Assembly: GCF_030020805.1 (NCBI RefSeq)
Contig: NZ_CP125098.1
Coordinates: 1,840,001-1,904,000 of the forward strand
Length of the DNA stretch: 64,000 bases
Reading direction: 5' to 3'
Source of the DNA: Paenibacillus sp. RC67
Lineage (GTDB): Bacteria; Bacillota; Bacilli; Paenibacillales; NBRC-103111
This document shows, piece by piece, positions 27,208 through 36,549 of the stretch. Numbering within the stretch: position 1 is the first letter of the stretch; the number at the start of each line of letters is the position of its first letter. Under the pieces are notes generated by a model that worked only from the letters and a program-made list of their open reading frames with translations, made no database searches and was not told where the DNA came from. Both the position numbers and the translations under genes were made by a program.

Positions 27208-27995
27208 AGGTGGGGCAGATCATGTCGGAAAAAGTATGCTGCATCTCTTCCGGCAAAAGCGTGAGATACGCTGCATACCTGATGAATGAGCAAAAGATCG
27301 GGTCGCTGGTCGTTGTCGATGAAGAGGAAGTCGTAGGCATCATTACTTCTCGGGACATCCGTTCTGCACACCCTAATCGGATTGTTGCCGACGCGATGAC
27401 ACATAATCCGTTGGTAATATCTGAGACGGCCTTTATCGGAAATGCTCTGTATGCAATGGAACAGCACCATGTGGAGCGTCTTATCGTGAAGGACGGCAAT
27501 GAGATGAAAGGCATTATAACCCGGGAAAGGCTCAGAAGCACGATAGGAAGCTATATTGATCAATCGACCCATTTGTACCGGTCCAAATACATAGAGTATA
27601 TTTACGATTATCTGGCTAACGAGGGGACAGCGTTCTACTTGTTGTTTATCGATTTGAATGATTTCGGCAGCGTGAACAAAAAGTTCGGACATGCTGTCGG
27701 GGACGATCTGCTGATCCAATTTTCCGTACTGCTTAAGGAAGCAGCGCACGAACAGGATTACGTTTGCCGGTACGGTGGGGATGAGTTTGTTATCATTACG
27801 ACAAGGAAGTATTCGGAGGTTCAGGAGCTTGTAGACCGATTGTCTCAGCCTATGAGCATGGATTCTCTGAGTTCATTCGCCATATCCGCTGCCATCGGAG
27901 TTTTGAGTGGGTATGACGATAACGGGATTGCACTGTCTTACCGGGAATGTCTCAGTAAAGCTAGCTTACAGTCCACGGAGAAAAAACAAAAATGA
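27204..27995 (+). CDS. CBS-pair GGDEF diguanylate cyclase
   Basis: A 263-aa cytoplasmic protein. GTG 27204 has GGGAGG about 10 bases upstream and overlaps the previous stop. Residues 1-115 form two CBS motifs (VGQIMSEKVCCISSGKSVRY, VADAMTHNPLVISETAFIGN), likely binding a nucleotide such as AMP/ATP. Residues about 120-255 form a GGDEF domain with an intact active site (CRYGGDEFVIIT). The inhibitory RxxD site before it reads HEQD, so the Arg is lost and product feedback is probably weak. With the EAL protein upstream it makes a paired c-di-GMP synthesis and breakdown module. Confidence 0.9.
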   Translation: MKVGQIMSEKVCCISSGKSVRYAAYLMNEQKIGSLVVVDEEEVVGIITSRDIRSAHPNRIVADAMTHNPLVISETAFIGNALYAMEQHHVERLIVKDGNEMKGIITRERLRSTIGSYIDQSTHLYRSKYIEYIYDYLANEGTAFYLLFIDLNDFGSVNKKFGHAVGDDLLIQFSVLLKEAAHEQDYVCRYGGDEFVIITTRKYSEVQELVDRLSQPMSMDSLSSFAISAAIGVLSGYDDNGIALSYRECLSKASLQSTEKKQK

Positions 27996-28018
27996 CATTC
28001 AACAGAACGATACTATGG

Positions 28019-28063
28019 GAGGCTCGCTAATCTCTTTTGGAGAGGGATATGGCGAGTCTCTTT
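28019..28063 (+). terminator. Weak terminator-like hairpin after CBS-GGDEF gene
   Basis: GAGGCTCGC (28019-28027) pairs with GCGAGTCTC (28052-28060), including one G-T pair, with only TTT after it. It would separate the c-di-GMP operon from the sulfatase gene. Confidence 0.45.
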
Positions 28064-28177
28064 GATATGTGTAAAAGAGCAGACAAAATGACAATAGGAT
28101 CATCCGACGAAATGCCATTTTCCAAGCGATCTTCGAACTGTATGATGAAATAAAACAAGCAGAAGAGAGGCTATCGG

Positions 28178-29689
28178 ATGAAAAAACCAAATATTTTGCT
28201 CATCACAAGCGATCAGCAGCATTGGAACACGATTGGGGCACATAATCCTGAAATTCAAACCCCCAATCTGGATCGACTCGCTGCTCAGGGAACGATGTTC
28301 ACAAGGGCGTATTGCCCTAATCCCACTTGTACGCCTACAAGGGCCTCTATCGTTACGGGGATGTATCCGAGTCAGCATGGAGCGTGGACGCTCGGCACTA
28401 AGCTGCTGGAGGATCGCCACACGGTAGGGGAAGATTTAATGGCCCATGGGTACAGAACGGCTTTGGTGGGAAAGGCGCACTTTCAACCATTGAAGGGAAC
28501 GGAGGAATTTCCGTCTTTAGAAGCGTATCCTATCCTGCAGGACCTCGATTACTGGCGGGAATATAAAGAGACCTTCTACGGATTCGATCATGTGGAGCTT
28601 GCACGTAACCATACGAATGAAGCACATGTGGGACAGCATTATGCATTGTGGATGGAAGAGCAGGGATGTATGGAATGGCGCGATTATTTCCTGCCTCCGA
28701 CTGGCAATATGGACCGCTCGATACAGCATACATGGCCCATTCCTGAGAAGTATCATTACGATAAATGGATAGCCGACAGAACGAACAACCTGTTGGAGCA
28801 ATATAAGGAGGGCGACGAAAGCTTCTTCCTGTGGGCGAGCTTCTTCGATCCTCACCCGGATTATTTGGTTCCGGAGCCGTGGGATAAGATGTACGATCCG
28901 GAGAAGCTTACGCTGCCTCAAGCGGTGCCTGGAGAGCATGACAACAATCCTCCACATTTTAAGCTGACACAGGAGGCGCAAGCAGATTTCTCTGCGTGGA
29001 AGGAGTCAGGTTTCGACATTCACGGCTACCACTCGCATCAACGGTACAACGAGCAGGAGCAGCGGCGCAACATGGCGACATATTACGGAATGGTCTCCTT
29101 AATGGACAAGTATATTGGAAGTATTCTCGATAAGCTTGAAGTGCTGGGGCTGGCGGACAATACGATCGTCGTGTTCACGACCGATCACGGCCATATGTTC
29201 GGTCATCACGGCATGCACTTCAAGGGTGGCTTCCATTACGAGGATTTGATTAAGCTGCCGTTCATCGTTCGTTACCCTGGGAAGGTGCCAGCAGGACACA
29301 CATCGTCGGCTATGCAGTCCTTGGTCGATTTGGCGCCGACTTTCCTTGCCTTCTGTGGCATTCCAGTTCCTCATGCAATGACCGGAGTCGATCAAAGCGC
29401 CGTCTGGCTTGGAGAATTAAGTGCCGCGCGAGATCACGTGCTGTGCGAATTTCATCATGAGCCGACCACTATTCACCAGAAAACTTTGGTGACGGAGAGA
29501 TACAAAATCACGATCTATTATAACCAAACCTACGGAGAAATTTTTGATTTGATTGAAGACCCGCAGGAGCTGTACAACCGGTGGGACGATCCGCGGTTTG
29601 CACAGCTGAAGAGCGAGCTGCTGCTTCAGTACGCTTGGGCAGAGCTTGGCAAAGAATCGCTTCCAATGCCGCGTATTGCCCAAGCTTAA
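28178..29689 (+). CDS. Sulfatase (Cys-type, formylglycine dependent)
   Basis: Sulfuric-ester hydrolase of 503 aa. The N-terminus KKPNILLITSDQQHW holds the first metal Asp. The active-site signature is C51-T-P-T-R55, whose Cys must be oxidised to formylglycine by FGE or an anaerobic maturase encoded elsewhere. TTDHGHMFGHHGM near residue 335 gives further metal ligands. No signal peptide, so it acts in the cytoplasm, probably on an imported sulfated sugar or on a choline-sulfate-like ester. AGAAGAGAGG precedes the ATG. The convergent AraC regulator overlaps its end by four bases. Confidence 0.93.
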   Translation: MKKPNILLITSDQQHWNTIGAHNPEIQTPNLDRLAAQGTMFTRAYCPNPTCTPTRASIVTGMYPSQHGAWTLGTKLLEDRHTVGEDLMAHGYRTALVGKAHFQPLKGTEEFPSLEAYPILQDLDYWREYKETFYGFDHVELARNHTNEAHVGQHYALWMEEQGCMEWRDYFLPPTGNMDRSIQHTWPIPEKYHYDKWIADRTNNLLEQYKEGDESFFLWASFFDPHPDYLVPEPWDKMYDPEKLTLPQAVPGEHDNNPPHFKLTQEAQADFSAWKESGFDIHGYHSHQRYNEQEQRRNMATYYGMVSLMDKYIGSILDKLEVLGLADNTIVVFTTDHGHMFGHHGMHFKGGFHYEDLIKLPFIVRYPGKVPAGHTSSAMQSLVDLAPTFLAFCGIPVPHAMTGVDQSAVWLGELSAARDHVLCEFHHEPTTIHQKTLVTERYKITIYYNQTYGEIFDLIEDPQELYNRWDDPRFAQLKSELLLQYAWAELGKESLPMPRIAQA

Positions 29690-30549
29690 GATTGAGCTGT
29701 CGGCGTACCGATAGGGCTCTCCCGATAAACGCTTGGGGATATACCGTAGTAATTTTTAAAAGCTCTCGTAAACGAATACAGGTCCGGGTAGCCAAGCGTA
29801 AGCGCAATTTCCGTAACGGCTAGCGACGTAACACGAAGCAGCTGGGCCCCTTTGTCCATTCGCAGCTTTTGTAAATACTGCATGGGGGAGATGCCGATTC
29901 TCTTGGTGAATTGAGTGGAGTAGTAGGTCCGGTTCACTCCCGCGAATCGCGCTAGCTCTTCGATCTTCAAATGCTCGGTGTAGTGAAGCTGTAAATATTC
30001 GATGCTTTTGTCAAACCACTCTTGATCTGTCTGAACGATTGGAACGGCATTGAGCTGCGTAAGTCTGTCTAACAGTCGGTACAGCTCGGTTAGCTCTGTG
30101 AGTTCTTTGGTAGAAGACTGAGTTTGCAGGCTAAGGATGCGATGCAGGATTCCTTTGACCTTCGCATCAACGATTTTTTCCAAGTAGGGTGCAGCTTTGG
30201 TGATAGATAGCCGGTGAATAGCCTCCGATACTTGATCGCCTTCTAAGGCGAGCCATACCATTCGAAGAGGAACTGAGTTGGAACGCCTGCTGTACATGTA
30301 TGAGGTGTAAGGAAACAGACAGAAGAGGTCGCCTTTCTTCAAGAAGACTTGCTTCTCGTCGTATTCCAGCGTTAGTTCTCCCTCTAGAATGAAATGGAGG
30401 CTGTGGCATTCAATGATTTTGGGTCCTATCCGGTAGTTGGGCTTGGCCTCATTTCGTCCGGCACGGACAATCCATATTCCGCCTTTTTGCTGCAGGGAGG
30501 AAGGAAGCTTCAGCCATATATCAGCGAATTCGTTTGCATATTCCTGCAT
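29686..30549 (-). CDS. AraC-family transcriptional regulator
   Basis: Cytoplasmic regulator of about 287 aa. ATG 30549 (MQEYANEFADIWLKL) follows GGAGGG with seven-base spacing; the frame itself opens at 30645. The N-terminal cupin-like sensor reads IECHSLHFILEGELTLEYDE. The C-terminal double HTH reads LKIEELARFAGVNRTYYSTQ and VTEIALTLGYPDLYSFTRAF. It lies convergent to the sulfatase and divergent from the ROK/ABC/PIG-L genes, either of which it may control. The sugar ligand is unknown. Confidence 0.92.
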   Translation of the reverse strand: MQEYANEFADIWLKLPSSLQQKGGIWIVRAGRNEAKPNYRIGPKIIECHSLHFILEGELTLEYDEKQVFLKKGDLFCLFPYTSYMYSRRSNSVPLRMVWLALEGDQVSEAIHRLSITKAAPYLEKIVDAKVKGILHRILSLQTQSSTKELTELTELYRLLDRLTQLNAVPIVQTDQEWFDKSIEYLQLHYTEHLKIEELARFAGVNRTYYSTQFTKRIGISPMQYLQKLRMDKGAQLLRVTSLAVTEIALTLGYPDLYSFTRAFKNYYGISPSVYRESPIGTPTAQS

Positions 30550-30711
30550 TGAAGGACCCTCCGTTAATCTTCTTTCATTTAGCATACTACCAGACAAAAT
30601 GACAATCAACCAAGACTGTGTAGCAGCGCGAACGTCCGACTTCAATCGGGCGTTTTTTTTCGGTCATAAGGCTTGATTCGGGCGCATAGATTAGGATCAA
30701 AGTCAGCCTTT

Positions 30712-30726
30712 GTTAATTATTTTAAC
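30712..30726. promoter_or_regulatory. Possible operator upstream of ROK gene
   Basis: GTTAA TTATT TTAAC is a perfect inverted repeat with a 5-bp spacer, 25 bp before the ROK start codon. NagC/XylR-type ROK repressors bind AT-rich palindromes, so autoregulation is plausible. Confidence 0.4.
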
Positions 30727-30750
30727 TAATGAAGGGGGTGAACGTTACCA

Positions 30751-31929
30751 TTGTTCGGTCGGGGACAGACAGGAAATACCAAGCTGGTCAAACAGCTCAA
30801 TCGGGAAGGCATCCTTCATCAACTGAAAGAAAAAGCGCCGTTATCGAGAGCCGATTTGGCCAAACTGACAGAATTGAGCCGACCGTGCGTTTCTGCGTTA
30901 GTGGATGAGATGATTCGCGAGGGATTGGTTCATGAGGTTGGGGTCGGGCAGTCCAAGGGCGGGCGCAAGCCGATTTTGCTGGAATACAATTCTCAAGCCT
31001 TTGGCGTAGTAGGGGCAGTATTTGAAGGAAGCTCCATACAGCTGGCTATTGCTGATTTGAAAGGCGAGGTGCAGTTCCAATACAAAACGCGGTTTACACA
31101 GCCACTGGATGGGGTAATGGCGATTGAAGGTGTAGAACGAGGGCTTGCTGTGCTGCTCAAGCAAAGCGGCTTTGATAAGAGCAGGCTGCTCGGTATTGGT
31201 TTAGGCTTGCCGGGCATTACCCAGCGAAGGGAAGGTACGGTAAGCTATGCCCCGAGTACGGGGTGGATGGGGCTGCCGGTTCAAAAGGAAATTGAGGAAC
31301 GGCTCGGCCTTCCGGTCGTTATCGACAATGATGTTAATTTAATGACCCTAGGGGAGTTTTACAAGGGTGCAGGTGTGGGCTGCTCCAACTTGGTTTTCAT
31401 GTATGTGGGCACGGGAATCGGTGCTGGCATTATGATTGACGGGCAAAGCTATCGAGGAGCGATGGAGGCAAGCGGCGAGATCGGCTACATGATGATCGGA
31501 CCCATTGGAAAGCGGGGGCGAGGGGAGTTCGGTGTATTCGAGAACAATTACTCAGAGCCTGCGATACGAAAAAAAGCCAGATCATTCCTCCCAGAAGCAG
31601 ACGATAGCAGCAAGAGCATCATGACGCAGCTTATCGAGCATGCGCGTCAAGGCCAGGCAGCTGCGAAAGGACTGCTCGATGATGTGTACCGGCACTGGGC
31701 ATATGGAATTGCCAATATTGCCAGTGTGATGGACCCGCAGCTGCTCATTTTAAGCGGCGAAATGGTCCATATCGGAGAAGATGGTGTTCAATCGATGCTT
31801 CGTCTGCTCGCGGAATGGGTGCCTTTTGTGCCTCGAATCAAAATGGCTTCTTTGGGTGATCAAGCGGGTATCATCGGTGCCGTTCATTGCGCTTTGGAAG
31901 CCTTTCCATCGCGATTGAAAGGAAAATAG
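30751..31929 (+). CDS. ROK-family transcriptional regulator (NagC/XylR type)
   Basis: A 392-aa protein with TTG start; AAGGGGGTG lies upstream. The N-terminal winged helix is clear (PLSRADLAKLTELSRPCVSA). The ROK sugar-kinase-like domain follows, with LGIGLGLPGITQRREGTVSY, VVIDNDVNLMTLGE and VFMYVGTGIGAGIMIDGQ. The ROK zinc motif CxCGxxGCxE is absent: the region reads GKRGRGEFGVFENNYSEP. It is therefore a divergent member, probably a regulator only. It sits at the head of the ABC/PIG-L gene set and is its probable sugar-responsive regulator. Confidence 0.9.
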   Translation: MFGRGQTGNTKLVKQLNREGILHQLKEKAPLSRADLAKLTELSRPCVSALVDEMIREGLVHEVGVGQSKGGRKPILLEYNSQAFGVVGAVFEGSSIQLAIADLKGEVQFQYKTRFTQPLDGVMAIEGVERGLAVLLKQSGFDKSRLLGIGLGLPGITQRREGTVSYAPSTGWMGLPVQKEIEERLGLPVVIDNDVNLMTLGEFYKGAGVGCSNLVFMYVGTGIGAGIMIDGQSYRGAMEASGEIGYMMIGPIGKRGRGEFGVFENNYSEPAIRKKARSFLPEADDSSKSIMTQLIEHARQGQAAAKGLLDDVYRHWAYGIANIASVMDPQLLILSGEMVHIGEDGVQSMLRLLAEWVPFVPRIKMASLGDQAGIIGAVHCALEAFPSRLKGK

Positions 31930-31993
31930 AAAATAGTAATGTAAGAAAAACTTGTGAAGGTTTGTTCAGCTGGTGAGAAAATAACGCCCCAAA

Positions 31994-32150
31994 AAATAGG
32001 ATTGGAAGTAGGTGGGGTGTCCCCTGGAGGAGCGATAGCGTCCGCCTTTGTTATCGGGAAGCTACTGCTATAAGCAGATTAATTCAAAGTTTCCCGATAA
32101 CAACAGCGGCTGGAAGGGGATACCCCACCGGAGTACCATGTCCTACATTT
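31994..32150. repeat. Long imperfect palindrome, dispersed repeat element
   Basis: Arms pair across about 150 bp: GGTGGGGTGTCCCCT (32011-32025) with AGGGGATACCCCACC (32115-32129), and TTGTTATCGGGAA (32048-32060) with TTCCCGATAACAA (32091-32103). The outer flanks also resemble each other (TAGGATTGG against CATGTCCTA). A half copy lies at 49321-49380. It fills most of the 301-bp gap between the ROK gene and the binding protein. It could be a MITE-like or REP-like element or give a stable RNA hairpin that sets expression of the importer. Confidence 0.75.
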
Positions 32151-32230
32151 TTGAAATTAGTTTTTCTCAATAGCCTCTCGCTTACGAAGCAAGTTTTTCC
32201 TACAGAAAAACTCTAAGGAGGAATTATCCA

Positions 32231-33382
32231 ATGAAACAATGGTTAGGCAAAAGGGGTTCATGGTTTACCAGCCTGGCTCTCAGCATCGTAATGCTGGGAA
32301 CCACAGCTTGCAGCGGCGGGGCAGCGCCGACGGCTACTCAGAAGCCTACGGCTACTCAGAAGCCTACGGCGGAAGCGCCGAAGGCGACAGAGGCACCTAA
32401 GCCTAGCGCCACGCCGAAGCCACCAGAGAAACAAAAGCTCGTCATTTATACTGCGAGAGATAAAAATGTCGTTGACGAAATTATCCCTAAATTCAAAGAG
32501 AAAAATCCGAACATCGATGTAGAGGTTCTCACCATGGGAGCTCAACAAATATTGGAGCGGGTACGTGCGGAGAAAGCGAACTCACAAGCCGATTTCTGGT
32601 GGGGCGGCACGCAATCGGCCTTGATGACCGCAGCGAACGAAGGGCTGCTGGAAAGTGTCAAACCGAGCTTTGCGGATAATGTGCCAGCCTTGTATAAAGA
32701 CGCTCAAGACCGTTGGTATGGGGAAATGCTGCTTCCTGAGGTCATCATGTACAATTCCAAAGCGCTGAAAAAAGAAGATGCGCCCAAAGATTGGGACGAT
32801 CTGCTGGATGCCAAATATAAAGGAAAAATCATCATTCGCGGCGTGTTAGCTTCCGGAACGATGAGAACGATATATTCGGCCATGATATTCCGTCAGGATG
32901 CCGCAGATCCGAAAAAAGGCTACGACTGGCTGAAAAAGCTTGATGTGAATACAAAGGAATACGCTCAGGACCCTACGAACCTGTACCTGAAGCTGGCGAG
33001 GGAAGAAGGTACGCTGTCACTATGGAACCTTCAGGACATCATGATTCAGAAAGAGCTTCAAAAGCAGCCGTTCGATTTCATCTATCCGGCGAGCGGAGCT
33101 CCGGTACTCGTAGACGGTGTCGGTGTCGTCAAAGGCGCCAAAAATATGGATGCGGCGAAGAAATTCTATGAATTCCTCTTCGACTCCAAGCTGCGCGTCG
33201 AGCTGGCGGAGAAGCTATACCAAATTCCTACTCGTACGGACATTAGCAAAGATACGCTACCAGCGTGGCTGAAGGGCATTGAGCTGAAGCCGATGAATCT
33301 GGATTGGACTATAATGGCGAACAAAGAAATGGATTGGATGCAGTACTGGGATGAGAACATCAAAGGTAAAGGCGCTAAGTAA
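32231..33382 (+). CDS. ABC transporter binding lipoprotein (Fe(III)/sugar-phosphate/phosphonate type)
   Basis: A 383-aa lipoprotein; the lipobox is LGTTAC (Cys about residue 27) and AAGGAGG precedes the ATG. A low-complexity Ala/Thr/Lys/Pro linker follows, coded partly by two exact 18-bp repeats at 32331-32366. The folded part begins KLVIYTARDKNVVDEIIPKF and continues with QADFWWGGTQSALMTAANEG, as in FbpA/AfuA/PhnS-like binding proteins. That group binds Fe(III), hexose phosphates, 2-aminoethylphosphonate or thiamine. The PIG-L and kinase neighbours make a sugar derivative more likely than iron. Confidence 0.9.
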   Translation: MKQWLGKRGSWFTSLALSIVMLGTTACSGGAAPTATQKPTATQKPTAEAPKATEAPKPSATPKPPEKQKLVIYTARDKNVVDEIIPKFKEKNPNIDVEVLTMGAQQILERVRAEKANSQADFWWGGTQSALMTAANEGLLESVKPSFADNVPALYKDAQDRWYGEMLLPEVIMYNSKALKKEDAPKDWDDLLDAKYKGKIIIRGVLASGTMRTIYSAMIFRQDAADPKKGYDWLKKLDVNTKEYAQDPTNLYLKLAREEGTLSLWNLQDIMIQKELQKQPFDFIYPASGAPVLVDGVGVVKGAKNMDAAKKFYEFLFDSKLRVELAEKLYQIPTRTDISKDTLPAWLKGIELKPMNLDWTIMANKEMDWMQYWDENIKGKGAK

Positions 33383-33547
33383 TAAGAACTGCTTATTAGT
33401 AACAGATATTGACGGACATTATGTATAATCCATCTGCCGGCGGGGGATTCAATGATCCCTCGCCACGGATGTCCTAACCAAAAAACTATTGCGTCTCAGG
33501 CACACGCAGCTCAGCTCCGCCTGATCAATAAGGGAGGGGAACCCCGC

Positions 33548-34630
33548 TTGATAGATGTCACATTGGATCATGTCAGTAAGCAATTTGGTCAAGTTAAAGG
33601 CGTTGAAGATATTCATATTCATATTAAGCCTGGGGAGTTTTTCACGTTTCTCGGTCCGAGCGGATGCGGCAAAACGACGACGCTCCGAATGATCGCCGGA
33701 TTTTATTATCCGAGCGCAGGCCGTATCGTGTTTGGACAGCATAATGTGACGAACTTGCCTCCGAACAAACGAAATACCGGCATGGTGTTTCAAAATTATG
33801 CTTTATTTCCCCATATGACGGTATTTGAAAATATTGCTTTCGGCCTTCAAGTGAGAAAAGTACCGAAGCCTGAATTGGTGCAAAGAGTAGAGCGCGCGCA
33901 GCGGATGGTACATCTAGAAGGATACGGTCAGCGCCGGATCGACCAACTCTCAGGCGGTCAGCAACAGCGGGTTGCCTTGGCAAGAGCGCTTGTGATTGAA
34001 CCGCAAATCTTACTGCTGGATGAACCGTTATCCAATTTGGATGCGAAGCTTAGGGAAGAGACGCGTTTGGAAATCAAGAGACTCCAGTTGGAGCTTGGTA
34101 TTACCACCATATATGTCACACACGATCAGGCGGAGGCTATGGCGATGTCGGATCGGATTATGGTTATGCAGGGTGGTGTAGTCCAGCAGATCGGAAGTCC
34201 TGAGGAAATATATAATCGTCCCTTGAACAGGTTCGTCGCTTCGTTCATTGGCGAATCGAATTTATGGGAAGGTACGATCGAGCGGATCGAAGGGGATGTG
34301 GCTTTCGCACGCTTCGGTCCAGATATAGTACTTAGCGGCTTTATACACAACGCCTCTCCTGAATGCAAGCTGGAGATTGGTTCCAGGATTACCGTGTCGA
34401 TACGACCTGAATCCGTCATGGAGGCGCAGCCCTCTGAACCTAGCGAGAACAATGTGGTTCGAGGGACGGTGACGATTTCTGAATTTACAGGAGTCAGCGT
34501 CAACTATTTAACGCAAATTGGTGAAGCCTCTCTGAAGGCTATGTTTGTGAACATCGGGCATCGAGTTCGTCAACGTGGTGAAGAAATCTTCTTTCATATT
34601 CCACAATCCAGTATTTATTTCTTAGGTTAG
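33548..34630 (+). CDS. ABC transporter ATP-binding protein (FbpC/PotA type)
   Basis: ATPase of about 360 aa. The TTG at 33548 is preferred because AGGGAGGGG lies seven bases upstream and the upstream extension (from 33452) does not look like protein. Walker A is GPSGCGKTT, the signature is LSGGQQQR, Walker B is ILLLDEPLSNLDA and the switch is VTHDQAEA. The C-terminal 110 residues form a TOBE/OB regulatory domain (IGSRITVSIRPESVM). It powers the fused permease encoded next. Confidence 0.95.
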   Translation: MIDVTLDHVSKQFGQVKGVEDIHIHIKPGEFFTFLGPSGCGKTTTLRMIAGFYYPSAGRIVFGQHNVTNLPPNKRNTGMVFQNYALFPHMTVFENIAFGLQVRKVPKPELVQRVERAQRMVHLEGYGQRRIDQLSGGQQQRVALARALVIEPQILLLDEPLSNLDAKLREETRLEIKRLQLELGITTIYVTHDQAEAMAMSDRIMVMQGGVVQQIGSPEEIYNRPLNRFVASFIGESNLWEGTIERIEGDVAFARFGPDIVLSGFIHNASPECKLEIGSRITVSIRPESVMEAQPSEPSENNVVRGTVTISEFTGVSVNYLTQIGEASLKAMFVNIGHRVRQRGEEIFFHIPQSSIYFLG

Positions 34631-34642
34631 ATAGGGGGACGA

Positions 34643-36376
34643 ATGATGAACAATGCTAGACCATCCGAATCCCCGTCCATACGCCCATGGACCTCTATAA
34701 CGTCGTCGCGATATTTCATATATGTCCTGGTAGCTCCCTTGTTTCTCGTGCTGCTGGCTTATGTGGTGTACCCGTTGTTCCAGACCTTTGTTCAAAGCAT
34801 TGAAGTGAAGGACCAGTTCTCGTTAAAAAACTATGCCAAATTTTTCAGCTTGGAGCACACATCCAATTTGGAAGCGCTGTGGACCAGTATTTACATTTCG
34901 GTGCTAAGCGTCATTACTTGCGCCATTGTGGGAGTGGCTATGGCTTTCCTGCTCGAGCGTTACGAATTTCCAGGACGTAAAATACTGACGGTATTAGCGA
35001 TGGTTCCTATGGCGCTGCCGCCACTGGTTGGGGTTCTGTCCTTTACCTTTTTGTATGGAGAGAGCGGAATTATTCCCCGATCATTGAAGCTGCTGCTTCA
35101 AATGGATCATGTTCCCTTTTCGTTAAAAGGCATCTGGGGCGTTCTGATGGTCCATACGTTCACGATGTACACATACTTTTATATGACAGCTTCTGCGGCA
35201 ATCAAAGGGCTCGACCCCTCACTGGAGGAAGCTGCATCCAGCCTTGGGGCAGGGCGGCTGTACGTATGGAGGCGCGTCATACTGCCTATGCTTACGCCGG
35301 CGATGGTCGCTTCTTCGCTGCTCGTCTTTATGATCTCGATGGCATCCTACACGGCACCGCTAATATTCGGTATCGAGCGAACAATGACCATGCAAATTTA
35401 TTTATCTCGAACCAATGGGAATTTGGATATGGCGGCGACGCAGTCCACCATATTAACGATCGTCTCGATCCTGTTTCTCATGATCATGAGGTGGTATCAA
35501 AATCTACGCAACTATCAAAATATGAGCAAGGGCGTCAGCGTTCACCGAACAGAGGTAAAGAGCGCTGCCGGTAAATACGTTTCTATGATCCTCTCGTTCA
35601 TCGGAGTCGTTATTTTGCTGCTTCCTATTCTGGTTCTGGTGCTGATTTCATTCTCTAAAGACGCAACCTGGACGACGCAAATCCTGCCTCCTGAATATAC
35701 GGCGAATCATTATGTGAAGCTGTTTACGGACAGCAAGACATGGAGACCTATCGGCAACAGCTTCAAGATGAGCTTCATCGCCACCATCGGCAATGTCATC
35801 TTCGGTGTGGCGGCGGCCTATGCGATGGTAAGGATGAAGTTTAGAGGGAAGACACTGCTCGACGTGCTCATTATGCTTCCTTGGGCATTGCCTGGTACGG
35901 TCGTAGGGGTGAACTTGATCGCAGCCTTCAGCCAGCCGTCCGTATTCAGCTTCAATCAGGTGCTGATCGGCAGCTTCTGGATTTTGCCGCTTGCTTATTT
36001 TGTCCGGCACCTGCCCTTGGTGTTTCGTTCGACGTCGGCTACCTTGATGCAGATGGACGGCTCAGTGGAAGAAGCCGCACGTAATCTTGGAGCATCCTGG
36101 TGGTACAGCTTTCGTAGGGTGGTGTTTCCTATGGCTTTAAGCGGAGTGCTTGTAGGGACGCTGCTTGCATTTGTTCAAGGGATCGGTGAATTCGTTTCTT
36201 CCATCCTCTTGTTCACGACGAGAACAGCACCGATATCGGTTGAAATTTTCCAGCGGATGTATTCTTTTGAGTTTGGCACTGCTTGCGCTTATGGAGTCTT
36301 GCAAATTTTATTGATCGTGATCGTGCTGTTCATTTCCAGAAAAATTTCAGGTGATACGACGACCACAGCAGTATAA
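34643..36376 (+). CDS. Fused ABC transporter permease (FbpB type)
   Basis: A 577-aa membrane protein made of two permease units in one chain, as in FbpB/ThiP-like importers. About 12 helices; the first is IYVLVAPLFLVLLAYVVYPL and the second half starts with MILSFIGVVILLLPILVLVL. Each half has an EAA loop: LEEAASSLGAGRLYVWRRVI (about residue 195) and VEEAARNLGASWWYSFRRVV (about 475). The start is ATG 34643 or 34646 after a weak GGGGG site. It forms a complete importer with the two upstream genes. Confidence 0.94.
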   Translation: MMNNARPSESPSIRPWTSITSSRYFIYVLVAPLFLVLLAYVVYPLFQTFVQSIEVKDQFSLKNYAKFFSLEHTSNLEALWTSIYISVLSVITCAIVGVAMAFLLERYEFPGRKILTVLAMVPMALPPLVGVLSFTFLYGESGIIPRSLKLLLQMDHVPFSLKGIWGVLMVHTFTMYTYFYMTASAAIKGLDPSLEEAASSLGAGRLYVWRRVILPMLTPAMVASSLLVFMISMASYTAPLIFGIERTMTMQIYLSRTNGNLDMAATQSTILTIVSILFLMIMRWYQNLRNYQNMSKGVSVHRTEVKSAAGKYVSMILSFIGVVILLLPILVLVLISFSKDATWTTQILPPEYTANHYVKLFTDSKTWRPIGNSFKMSFIATIGNVIFGVAAAYAMVRMKFRGKTLLDVLIMLPWALPGTVVGVNLIAAFSQPSVFSFNQVLIGSFWILPLAYFVRHLPLVFRSTSATLMQMDGSVEEAARNLGASWWYSFRRVVFPMALSGVLVGTLLAFVQGIGEFVSSILLFTTRTAPISVEIFQRMYSFEFGTACAYGVLQILLIVIVLFISRKISGDTTTTAV

Positions 36377-36549
36377 CTCAACGGATAGCTTTAGGATACG
36401 CTGCTTGCACCTACCAAAGATCGTGGATGCGCGTTACTTCTGAAGAGCTTGGTGTTCGGTCATTTCGTGGGAAACCCACGTGACATATACAGCGGGAACT
36501 TGGCCAATTCCTGCGGTAAGAACAGTTGAAGACAAAAGGAGGAGTTAGC

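Noticed and set aside
32231..33382. Iron(III) importer as firm call
   Set aside because: The binding-protein family also covers sugar phosphates, phosphonates and thiamine; the enzyme neighbours do not support iron.
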